DNA of 64,000 nucleotides from Desulfallas sp. Bu1-1 (GTDB lineage: Bacteria > Bacillota > Desulfotomaculia > Desulfotomaculales > Desulfallaceae). Positions 55,252 through 64,000 of the stretch are shown here, piece by piece (the stretch's first letter is position 1; the number at the start of each line of letters is the position of its first letter). A model generated the notes under the pieces. The model was given only the letters and a program-made list of their open reading frames with translations, did no database searches and had not been told where the DNA came from. The translations under genes and the position numbers were made by a program. Where the stretch lies: positions 124,001-188,000 of the forward strand of contig NZ_JADNRQ010000001.1 in NCBI RefSeq assembly GCF_015594625.1, read 5' to 3'.

Positions 55252-56685
55252 ATGAGTCAGCAGAAGCAGAATCTTGAAAAAGTTTTGGGCCGCACTGATG
55301 TATTGTTTTTAGCATTCGGCGCCATGATCGGTTGGGGTTGGGTGGTCCTGGCCGGTTCCTGGGTCAATTCCGCGGGCTCGCTGGGAGCCATGCTGGCCTT
55401 TTTACTGGGCGGCATACTGGTAATTTTCGTGGGGCTGACCTATTCCGAGCTCACCGCTGCCATGCCCAAGGTGGGCGGCGAGCAGGTTTTCTGTTACCGG
55501 GCTATGGGTGTAACGGCATCATTTATCGGTACCTGGGCTATTCTTTTGGGCTATATCTCCGTGGTGGCTTTTGAAGCGGTGGCGCTGCCCACGGTTGTGG
55601 AATACCTGTTCCCCAATTATATCAAGGGCTACCTTTGGACCATCGCCGGTTGGGATGTATATGCAACCTGGGCGGCGATGGGTGTAGTCGGGTCCATCTT
55701 GATCATGATTTTCAACTACATCGGCATTAAAGTGGCAGCGTTTTTGCAAAATGTATTTACTGTGGGTATCGCCCTGGTGGGACTGCTCTTGATCACCGGC
55801 AGTTTATTAAACGGTACTCCTGCAAATATGGAACCTTTATTTGTCGGCGGTTTTAAAGGTATGTTTGCTGTATTATTAATGACGCCGCTGATGTTTGTAG
55901 GCTTTAACGTTATCCCGCAGGCGGCTGAGGAAATCAACCTGCCCTATAAAGCCATTGGTAAAGTGCTTATATTATCCGTATTCATGGCGGCGTTCTGGTA
56001 TATTGCCGTGATCTTTAGCGTCGGCATGGCCATGACCGCGGAGCAAATGACCAAATCTTCCCTGGTTACCGCTGACGCCATGACCATTCTCTTTAATGGT
56101 TCCTGGGCCGGTAAAATACTCATCGTAGGCGGTATTTGCGGTATTATTACAAGCTGGAACGCGTTTTACATTGGCGGCAGCCGTGCCATCTATGCCATGG
56201 CACAGGCCAAAATGCTTCCCGCTTTTTTGGGCAAATTGCATCCCAAGTATAAAACTCCGCATAACGCTGTTCTATTAATTGGTATACTCACAACTCTGGC
56301 CCCGCTTTTTGGCAGAAAGATGCTCGTCTGGCTGGTTGACGCCGGCGGCCTTGGGATTATGCTTGCTTATACTATGGTGGCCCTCTCATTTGTTATCTTA
56401 AGGAAAAAAGAACCCCATATGGACCGCCCCTTCAAGGTCAGTAACGGCAATTTTATTGGTTACGGGGCCGTTATCTTAAGCGCTATATTTATATTGCTTT
56501 GCATGCCAGGCAGTCCCACCGCCCTGATCTGGCCATACGAATGGGCCATTGTGTTGGTCTGGACCATTCTTGGTGTGGGATTATACTTCTGGGCCAGGTC
56601 TGCTTACGGTATAAATGAAGCCGATAAAAGAATGCGTGAACATGTTTTCGGCTCGGAGTCTCAAAGAAAGGATAACGCCGCTTAA
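55252..56685 (+). CDS. APC-superfamily amino acid/polyamine permease 2
   Basis: The 477-residue, 12-span protein is a close paralog of the permease at 52714, sharing FGAMIGWGWVVLAGSWVNSA and YAMAQAKMLPAFLGKLHPKY. Differences concentrate in the middle spans and the C-terminus. It precedes the class III aminotransferase by 81 bp and aldehyde oxidoreductase 1, so it probably imports the amine or omega-amino acid they use. The ATG follows AAGGAGGAAGAGG. Confidence 0.93.
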   Translation: MSQQKQNLEKVLGRTDVLFLAFGAMIGWGWVVLAGSWVNSAGSLGAMLAFLLGGILVIFVGLTYSELTAAMPKVGGEQVFCYRAMGVTASFIGTWAILLGYISVVAFEAVALPTVVEYLFPNYIKGYLWTIAGWDVYATWAAMGVVGSILIMIFNYIGIKVAAFLQNVFTVGIALVGLLLITGSLLNGTPANMEPLFVGGFKGMFAVLLMTPLMFVGFNVIPQAAEEINLPYKAIGKVLILSVFMAAFWYIAVIFSVGMAMTAEQMTKSSLVTADAMTILFNGSWAGKILIVGGICGIITSWNAFYIGGSRAIYAMAQAKMLPAFLGKLHPKYKTPHNAVLLIGILTTLAPLFGRKMLVWLVDAGGLGIMLAYTMVALSFVILRKKEPHMDRPFKVSNGNFIGYGAVILSAIFILLCMPGSPTALIWPYEWAIVLVWTILGVGLYFWARSAYGINEADKRMREHVFGSESQRKDNAA

Positions 56686-56766
56686 CAGGCGCATAACCGA
56701 TTTGTCTTTCCTTGCTTTAAGGATAAATAATAAAATAATAAATTAATTAACTGGAGGTAAAACCAA

Positions 56767-58077
56767 ATGAGCAAAGTACAAGAAGAACTGCTGGCAAGAA
56801 AACAAAAGTTGATATCCCGCGGCATCTCCAACTCCACCAACATATTCGTCAAGGAGGCCAAAGGCGCCACCATCATCGACGTAGACGGCAACGAATACAT
56901 CGACTTTTACGCCGGCATCGGCACATTAAACTCCGGCCACTGCCCGCCCCCCGTGGTGGAAGCCATCAAGAACCAGGCCGAAAAACTGCTGCACACCTGC
57001 TTCATGGTCACCATGTACGATTCCTACCTCGACCTGGCGGAGAAACTGATTGAAATTACCCCCGGCAACTATGCCAAAAAAGTCATGTTTGTCAACAGCG
57101 GCGCCGAGTGCGTGGAAAACGCCGTCAAGATCGCCCGTTCCTACACCAAGCGGCCTGCTGTAATTTCCTTTGAGTGCGCCTTCCACGGCCGCACCCTGAT
57201 GACCATGACCCTGACCAGCAAAGTCAAGCCCTACAAATTCGGCTTCGGGCCGTTCGCGCCGGAAGTCTACAAAATCCCGTCCGCCTACTGCTACCGCTGC
57301 TACTATCGGTCCACCTACCCGGAATGCGGCATGCACTGCCTGGAGCAATTCGACCGGATGTTTGCCTCGGAAGTAGCACCGGAAACCGTGGCGGCCATGA
57401 TCATCGAGCCCGTCCAGGGCGAGGGCGGTTTCATCGTTCCGCCGCCGGAATTCTTGCCCGGGCTGCGCAAAATCTGCGACAAGCACGGCATCGTGCTGAT
57501 TGCCGACGAAGTGCAGACCGGCTTTGCCCGGACCGGTAAAATGTTCGCCTGCGAACACTTCGGCCTGCAGCCCGACCTGATGACCGTGGCCAAATCCATC
57601 GCCGCCGGCATGCCTCTGAGCGGTGTTGTCGGCAAGGCGGAAATAATGGACGCCCCGAACCCCGGAGAAGTGGGCGGCACCTACAGCGGCAACCCGGTCT
57701 CCTGTGTTGCGGGGCTGGCCAACATTGAATACATGCAAAAAGAAAACCTGGTGGAACGGGCGCGGAAGATTGGCGAGAAGACCCGCGCCCGCATGCTGGA
57801 AATGAAAGAAAAATACCCCATCATCGGTGACGTGCGCGGCCTGGGCGCCATGAACGCCATCGAACTGGTCAAAGACCGCCGGACCAAAGAACCGGCCAAA
57901 GACGAAACCGCGGCCATATCCAAATACTGCATCGAACACGGCGTCATCGTCATCACCGCGGGCATCTTCAGCAACGTCATCCGCACCCTCATTCCGCTGG
58001 TCATCACCGACGAACAGCTGGAGAAAGGACTCGATGTGCTCGAACAAGCCGTAGCCAGCGTTGGTGCCAGGTGTTGA
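56767..58077 (+). CDS. Class III aminotransferase (GABA / 5-aminovalerate type)
   Basis: The 436-residue PLP enzyme has the omega-aminotransferase signature: [61 protein letters not shown] and the cofactor lysine in TVAKSIAAGMPLSG. A cysteine-rich loop (CYRCYYRSTYPECGMHC) is shared with clostridial 4-aminobutyrate aminotransferases from memory. Expected products are succinate or glutarate semialdehyde, fed to the aldehyde oxidoreductase just downstream. The last residues Gly-Ala-Arg-Cys and the stop are encoded by the RAYT-type repeat at 58063. Confidence 0.92.
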   Translation: MSKVQEELLARKQKLISRGISNSTNIFVKEAKGATIIDVDGNEYIDFYAGIGTLNSGHCPPPVVEAIKNQAEKLLHTCFMVTMYDSYLDLAEKLIEITPGNYAKKVMFVNSGAECVENAVKIARSYTKRPAVISFECAFHGRTLMTMTLTSKVKPYKFGFGPFAPEVYKIPSAYCYRCYYRSTYPECGMHCLEQFDRMFASEVAPETVAAMIIEPVQGEGGFIVPPPEFLPGLRKICDKHGIVLIADEVQTGFARTGKMFACEHFGLQPDLMTVAKSIAAGMPLSGVVGKAEIMDAPNPGEVGGTYSGNPVSCVAGLANIEYMQKENLVERARKIGEKTRARMLEMKEKYPIIGDVRGLGAMNAIELVKDRRTKEPAKDETAAISKYCIEHGVIVITAGIFSNVIRTLIPLVITDEQLEKGLDVLEQAVASVGARC

Positions 58078-58089
58078 AAGGTTGAAAGA
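58063..58089 (+). repeat. Solo RAYT-type repeat at the 3' end of the aminotransferase gene
   Basis: The first 26 bases (GGTGCCAGGTGTTGAAAGG onward) are identical to the left inverted repeat of the transposase element at 12891. The aminotransferase stop codon lies within it. Confidence 0.88.
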
Positions 58090-58125
58090 TTGAAATAAGC
58101 GGTTTGTTTTAAAGCGATCTTCGTC

Positions 58126-58166
58126 AACTTTCAACAGTTGGTGCCTGGCACCAACTGTTGAAAGTT
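58126..58166. repeat. Perfect 41-nt palindrome with GGTGCC core
   Basis: Twenty bases from 58126 (AACTTTCAACAGTTGGTGCC) are followed by one central T and their exact reverse complement to 58166. The arms contain the same CTTTCAAC and GGTGCC words as the RAYT repeats. It lies between the aminotransferase and aldehyde oxidoreductase 1 genes. Confidence 0.95.
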
Positions 58167-58200
58167 TGAAGTTTTATTAGAACTACCGGGAGGTAGAGAA

Positions 58201-59931
58201 ATGAAAGGATTCTACGGCAAACTGCTGCGGATAGACCTGACCCGGCAAAGCCATACGGAAGAACCAATACCCGAAACAATACTTGAACAATACCTGGGCG
58301 GCAAAGGCCTGGGCTCCCACCTGTTGCTGGAGAACGTGGGACCGGGCGTCGACCCCCTGTCGCCCGGCAACAAACTCATCTTCACCACCGGCGCCGCCAC
58401 CGACACCATCATGGTGGGCAACAGCCGCTACGGCGTCTACGGCAAATCGCCGCAGACGGGCGGCTACGCCGAAAGTTACTCCGGCGGGCGGGTGGCGCCG
58501 GCCATGCGCCGCACCGGCTATGACGCCATCATTATCGAAGGCGCCTCGGAAAAACCCGTCATGCTGGAAATCAGCGACAGCGGCGTAACCTACCACGACG
58601 CCACCGGCCTGTGGGGCAAAGACACCTACGCCGCCGAACAAGCGGCGCTGGACAAAGTGAACGTACCCGGCGCCCAGGCGCTGGTCATCGGCCCCGCGGG
58701 CGAAAACCTGGTGCGCTTCGCCTGCATCGAGAACAACCGCTGGCGCTCCGCCGGCCGCACCGGCATGGGCGCCGTCATGGGTTCCAAAAAACTAAAAGCT
58801 GTGGTCTTCCACGGCAACCAAAAAGCCGAAATCGCCGATCCCGAACTATTAAAAGAAGTAGTTAAAAAAATCCGGGAACTGGGCAAAGACAACCCCGGTG
58901 TCAACAACTACCGGACCTACGGCACCACCGTCATGGTTAAAATCATGAACGGCGCCAAAGCCTTTCCCAACAGGTACTGGAACCGGGCCTTCGACCCGGA
59001 CTGGGAAAACCTGAGCGGCGACACCCTGCTCCAGCAACACAAAGTCAAATCGACCGCCTGCCCCAATTGCTTCATGGCCTGCGGCAAACACGTAACCATC
59101 ACCGGCGGCGAATACGCGGGTCTGGAAATCGAAGGCCCCGAATACGAAACCATCTACTCCTTCGGCGGGCTGTGCGCCATCAACAGGCTGGACCGGGTGG
59201 CCTACCTGAACGACCTGTGCGACCGCCTGGGCCTGGATACCATCACCACCGGCAACCTGGTGGGCCTGATCATGGAAGGCGTGGAGCGCGGCCTCATCGA
59301 CGCCCCTTACAAATACGGCGACATAAACGCCGCGGTGGAACTGGTCAACCAGATCGCCGAGCGCAGAGACCTGGGCGCCACCCTCGCCCTGGGCATCAAA
59401 GAAGCCGGCAAACAACTGGGCCTTGAAAGCATCGCCATTCACGTCAAGGGTTTGGAACCCGCGGGCTACGACCCCCGGGTACTCAAAGGCATGGGACTGG
59501 CCTACGCCACCTCGACCCGTGGCGCCTGCCACCTGCGGGCCACCTTCTACAAACCCGAACTGGCGGGCATGATCGACCCCTCCACCACCGAGGGCAAGGC
59601 CGAACTATTCATCGACTTTGAAAACCGGTTGACCATCTTCAACACCCAGATCCTGTGCGTATTCTTCCGGGACCTGATCCCCTGGGAGACCCTGGTGGAA
59701 CTGAACCGCGCCCTCACCGGCCTGGACTATACCAAAGAAGACCTGGAGGAGATCGCCAACCGGATCGTCACCGCAACGAGAGAATTCAACCTGCGGCAGG
59801 GCATGACCAGGGCGGACGACACTCTGCCGGCCCGGTTGTTCGAAGAGAAGGTCAACGACGGGCAAAACGGCATCACCCTCGCGGAACTCAACAAGATGGT
59901 GGACGATTATTACCGCCTGCGCGGGTGGTAA
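58201..59931 (+). CDS. Aldehyde:ferredoxin oxidoreductase 1 (tungsten-type)
   Basis: The 576-residue protein is a full-length AOR: N-terminal RIDLTRQ and YLGGKGLG, the pterin-contact GRTGMGAVMGSKKLKA, the [4Fe-4S] cysteines CPNCFMAC near residue 287 with a further Cys near 483 (ILCVFF), and the C-terminal DDYYRLRGW. It oxidises aldehydes to acids and reduces ferredoxin using a tungsten bis-pyranopterin. Directly behind an omega-aminotransferase, the likely substrate is a semialdehyde (glutarate or succinate). GGGAGG precedes the ATG. Confidence 0.95.
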   Translation: MKGFYGKLLRIDLTRQSHTEEPIPETILEQYLGGKGLGSHLLLENVGPGVDPLSPGNKLIFTTGAATDTIMVGNSRYGVYGKSPQTGGYAESYSGGRVAPAMRRTGYDAIIIEGASEKPVMLEISDSGVTYHDATGLWGKDTYAAEQAALDKVNVPGAQALVIGPAGENLVRFACIENNRWRSAGRTGMGAVMGSKKLKAVVFHGNQKAEIADPELLKEVVKKIRELGKDNPGVNNYRTYGTTVMVKIMNGAKAFPNRYWNRAFDPDWENLSGDTLLQQHKVKSTACPNCFMACGKHVTITGGEYAGLEIEGPEYETIYSFGGLCAINRLDRVAYLNDLCDRLGLDTITTGNLVGLIMEGVERGLIDAPYKYGDINAAVELVNQIAERRDLGATLALGIKEAGKQLGLESIAIHVKGLEPAGYDPRVLKGMGLAYATSTRGACHLRATFYKPELAGMIDPSTTEGKAELFIDFENRLTIFNTQILCVFFRDLIPWETLVELNRALTGLDYTKEDLEEIANRIVTATREFNLRQGMTRADDTLPARLFEEKVNDGQNGITLAELNKMVDDYYRLRGW

Positions 59932-60374
59932 GCGGCAACAGCGTTCACGACGACGCAGTTATTTCCAATCACCCGGGGCTCCCGGATGGATTTTGGCGCC
60001 GTGGCCGCATTGTGAGATAAACGGTCGCTGTCCCAAAACCGGGTACAAATTGGGACGACAATTATACGATATACTTTTAGGGGCTCCGGCCGGGAAACCG
60101 GCTTTGGGGCTTATTATTTTGCATTACGTATACAATGTATCAGAATTAAGACTATTGTTTAAAAATTGAGATAATCCTTGTGAAAGAATAGCATTAAAAC
60201 GAGCAACCAGTTATACCTTATTTGTTGGTTATATAGTTAGAAAATACACAAAATTCAACCAAAACCACGGTATGGGTCGCGGTGTCTTATAAATAAGACA
60301 AAGGGGGGCTGAAAAAATTTATTTGTGTCCGGGAAATGGGCTTAAATGTTGCTTTGCGGGGCACGGCGGCGGTA

Positions 60375-60389
60375 TGGCACCCTGATTGC
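60375..60389 (+). promoter_or_regulatory. Sigma-54 promoter of the putrescine/cadaverine aminotransferase operon
   Basis: TGGCACCCTGATTGC is an exact TGGCAC-N5-TTGC match. A MITE-like insertion separates it from the gene. The preceding intergenic DNA (59932-60374) is AT-rich from 60110 and shows no gene. Confidence 0.82.
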
Positions 60390-60476
60390 ATAACACTTGG
60401 GTCAACCTTTTGTTGCCAGAAGGGGGGTGTTTTGACCCGGCTCATCAATCAGATAAAAAAACTTTATTTAAAATAT

Positions 60477-60723
60477 GATTTCGCTGTAAAAACCGTTACT
60501 TGTATCTGGCGCTCCGGCGGTTTCTTCCGTTCGTTTCACAATTTTACTCTTGAGGACAGTGAAGCTTGTAGTTAACGCTTGCAACTCACTGCCTAACTAC
60601 TTCTTCACGCCCTAAGGGGTCATGACTCTTGGGATATGACGGGCTAGGGACCGCATCCAGTGCTCCACTCACTCCAGAAATCCGCCGGATCGCCTGCCGC
60701 TGTGGTGTTTTTGCAGTTAAATC
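60477..60723 (+). repeat. MITE-like element, full copy (247 bp) with 6-bp target duplication
   Basis: The ends GATTTCGCTGTAAAAACC and, inverted, GATTTAACTGCAAAAACACC are imperfect terminal inverted repeats. AAATAT occurs immediately before (60471-60476) and after (60724-60729). The element has no long coding frame. Related copies or fragments occur at 6603, 27310, 30688 and 51883. Confidence 0.82.
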
Positions 60724-60732
60724 AAATATTAA

Positions 60733-62109
<1,377 letters not shown>

Positions 62110-62202
62110 TGCTTGACCATAACGGCAAAATCGGATTAAGATTTGCTGGTTGATGGAATGATTGACCTGCCTCGAAAAACTCCCATAAAAGGAGGCGTAA
62201 GC

Positions 62203-62601
62203 GTGAAATTAAAATTCCAACCGGAAAAGTGTATTGGCTGCCACCTGTGTGAGCTGGCCTGTTCCGGTTACAAAGAGGGGGTTTTCAACCCCGCTTTGGC
62301 CCGGCTGCAAGTATCATCGAAATACAAGTCCTACAACCTGGTCAACGAGGCCAGGCTGTGCGACCGGTGCCTGAAATGCGTCGACGCCTGCACAACAGGC
62401 GCGCTGAAGTTTGACGCGGCCCAGCTGGTGCTGAACGGGGACGAATGCGTCAACTGCGGCGCCTGCTTCGAGGCCTGCCCCACGGGTGTTTTGCGCCCCG
62501 GCGGGCAGGGTTTTCCCCTGGTGTGCGACGGCTGCCGGGGCGACCCGTACTGCGTCAAATGGTGTCCCCATGGAGCGTTGCTGGTAGAGGAGGCGAGGTA
62601 G
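62203..62601 (+). CDS. Polyferredoxin partner of aldehyde oxidoreductase 2
   Basis: The 132-residue protein has cysteine groups for about four [4Fe-4S] clusters: CIGCHLCELAC, CDRCLKCVDAC, CVNCGACFEACP and CDGCRGDPYCVKWCP. Small proteins of this type are encoded beside AORs and carry electrons from them. The GTG at 62203 follows GGAGG; the stop is directly followed by the AOR ATG, so the two are coupled. Confidence 0.92.
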   Translation: MKLKFQPEKCIGCHLCELACSGYKEGVFNPALARLQVSSKYKSYNLVNEARLCDRCLKCVDACTTGALKFDAAQLVLNGDECVNCGACFEACPTGVLRPGGQGFPLVCDGCRGDPYCVKWCPHGALLVEEAR

Positions 62602-64000
62602 ATGGGCGGTTACCAGGGATTGGTGCTCAGGGTTGACCTGACCAATCAAAAAGTGACCACTGAAAGATTAAACATGGAATGGGCCGCGGATTACCTGGGG
62701 GGCAAGGGCCTGGGCATGAAATACCTGTACGAAGAAGTGGGCCCCGGCGCCGGAGCCCTGGCCCCGGAAAACAAGCTGATTTTCATGACCGGCCCGTTTA
62801 CCGGGACAATCGTGCCCTGCTCCGGCAAGCTTTCCATCGTCACCAAATCGCCGGCCAGCGGCACGATCCTGGATTGCTCCATCGGCGGTTCCGCCGCGGT
62901 GGAGATCAAGCGTGCCGGGTATGACGCGGTAATTATTGAAGGCAAGTCGGACCACCCGGTCTACCTGCTGATTGAAGACGACCGGGTGGAACTCAGGGAA
63001 GCAAAGGATTACTGGGGTCTTGGCTGCCACGATACCGAAGAAAAATTCAAGCAAACTTACGGCGATGATTATAGCGTCCTTTCCACCGGGCCGGCCGGCG
63101 AAAACCTGGTCACCTTCGCCTGCATCACTTCCGATATGTACAGGCAGGCGGGCCGGGGCGGGGTCGGGGCCGTCATGGGCAGCAAGATGCTTAAAGCCGT
63201 GGTGGTCAAGGGAACCGGCGGGGTCGGGGCGGCCGATATCCAAAAACTGATGGAAGTCGCCCATAACGCGTTCAAAAACGACCTGCTAACGGACACCAAC
63301 CTCTGGGCTTATACCGATGGCACGCCGATGATCGTGGAACTGTCCCAAACCACGGGGATTTTGCCCACTAATAACTTCCAGCAGGGTAACTTTGACAAAT
63401 TTGCCGGCATCAAGTCCGAGTCGGTGACGGCGGCCAGGCTGGCCAAAAAAGGTTGCACCAGCTGCGGCCTGGGCTGCGGTAACTTTATCAAAGCCGGCGA
63501 TGTCGTGGTGGAAGGCCCCGAGTATGAAACACTGTCCGTCGCCGGATCAAACTGCGGAATCGGCGACCTCGGCGCCATCGCCAAATTTAACAACTACTGT
63601 GACGCTTACGGATTAGACTCTATTTCCACGGGCGGGGTGATCGCCTTTGCCATGGAAATGACCGAGAAGGGCATTCACGATTTCGGCATCCGGTTCGGGG
63701 ATGTGGAAAAATACCTTGAACTGCCCGGGCTGATCGCCACCAGGCGGGGCCTTGGCGCCGAACTGGCAAACGGCGTGAAAAAACTGGCGGAAACTTACGG
63801 CGGCCGGGAGTTTGCCATGCAGGTGAAGGGCCTGGAGTTCCCGGGCTATGACCCGCGGGGTTCCTGGGGCATGGGCCTGGCCTACGCCACCGCACCCCGC
63901 GGCGCCTGCCACATGAGCGCGTGGCCGGTGGCCGAGGAGGCCTACGGCGAGCGCGATCCCTTTACCATTGAAGGCAAGGCGGAGCTGGTGAAAGACCTGC
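62602..64000 (+). CDS. Aldehyde:ferredoxin oxidoreductase 2 (3' end outside window)
   Basis: The visible 466 codons show an AOR N-terminal domain (LRVDLTNQ, YLGGKGLGMKYLYEEVG), pterin loop GRGGVGAVMGSKMLKA, cluster cysteines CTSCGLGC near residue 284 and EGPEYETLSVAGSNCGI, then DPRGSWGMGLAYATAPRGACH. It is quite diverged from AOR 1 (for example GPFTGTIVPCSGKLS against the corresponding GAATDTIMVGNSRYG), so substrate range probably differs. Its start abuts the polyferredoxin stop. The frame continues past the window edge. Confidence 0.95.
   Translation, partial: MGGYQGLVLRVDLTNQKVTTERLNMEWAADYLGGKGLGMKYLYEEVGPGAGALAPENKLIFMTGPFTGTIVPCSGKLSIVTKSPASGTILDCSIGGSAAVEIKRAGYDAVIIEGKSDHPVYLLIEDDRVELREAKDYWGLGCHDTEEKFKQTYGDDYSVLSTGPAGENLVTFACITSDMYRQAGRGGVGAVMGSKMLKAVVVKGTGGVGAADIQKLMEVAHNAFKNDLLTDTNLWAYTDGTPMIVELSQTTGILPTNNFQQGNFDKFAGIKSESVTAARLAKKGCTSCGLGCGNFIKAGDVVVEGPEYETLSVAGSNCGIGDLGAIAKFNNYCDAYGLDSISTGGVIAFAMEMTEKGIHDFGIRFGDVEKYLELPGLIATRRGLGAELANGVKKLAETYGGREFAMQVKGLEFPGYDPRGSWGMGLAYATAPRGACHMSAWPVAEEAYGERDPFTIEGKAELVKDL

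Overview
The window looks like a chromosomal stretch of a spore-forming, sulfite/sulfate-reducing or syntrophic anaerobe of the Desulfotomaculum/Pelotomaculum lineage (Clostridia, Peptococcaceae-like). Dissimilatory sulfur genes (dsrK, dsrC, dsrN) sit next to germination genes (sleB, ypeB) and spo0F. The housekeeping order argS-pyrG, fba-fsa-rho-rpmE-yqhQ-prfA-prmC-sua5-mntP-ywlE-rpiB-glyA is also typical of that group. This assignment comes from gene content only.

Layout. 1-3.3 kb: end of a dsr block. 3.4-6.0 kb: a small membrane ORF, then sleB-ypeB. 6.2-12.9 kb: a sigma-A promoter and T-box leader, then lrp, an aminotransferase, a broken sodium:solute symporter, paaK and iorAB. This reads as oxidation of (probably aromatic) amino acids through arylpyruvates to aryl-acetyl-CoA. 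12.9-14.0 kb: a REP-associated tyrosine transposase inside a perfect 28-bp inverted repeat. 14-30.6 kb: housekeeping genes. 30.7-34.1 kb (minus strand): an agr-type peptide quorum-sensing locus with AgrB, a 39-residue AgrD, a free-standing AgrC-like membrane sensor and a PAS histidine kinase of the sporulation type. 34.3-41.8 kb: more housekeeping genes. 42-64 kb: a large accessory catabolic island.

The catabolic island is the main discovery candidate. It carries two class III aminotransferases (one very close to putrescine/cadaverine aminotransferase), two tungsten-type aldehyde:ferredoxin oxidoreductases, a polyferredoxin, a MoaD-like protein, two near-duplicate APC permeases, a two-subunit glutaconate-type CoA-transferase, a glutaryl-CoA-dehydrogenase-like enzyme and a complete biotin-dependent sodium-pumping decarboxylase. 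Read together they predict cadaverine -> 5-aminovalerate -> glutarate -> glutaryl-CoA -> glutaconyl-CoA -> crotonyl-CoA, with both aldehyde oxidations yielding reduced ferredoxin and the decarboxylation driving a sodium pump. Three consensus sigma-54 promoters, an enhancer-binding protein (CBS-PAS-PAS-AAA-HTH), an IclR regulator and repeated AATGC-N6-GCATT dyads upstream of both permeases suggest coordinated control.

The intergenic DNA is rich in small repeats: a RAYT-linked GGTGCC palindrome family that supplies the last codons and stop of two unrelated genes; a MITE-like element with imperfect terminal inverted repeats and 6-bp target duplications; a degenerate CGACGACCGACCACC family; and hairpin clusters. 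No rRNA, tRNA or CRISPR array was seen.
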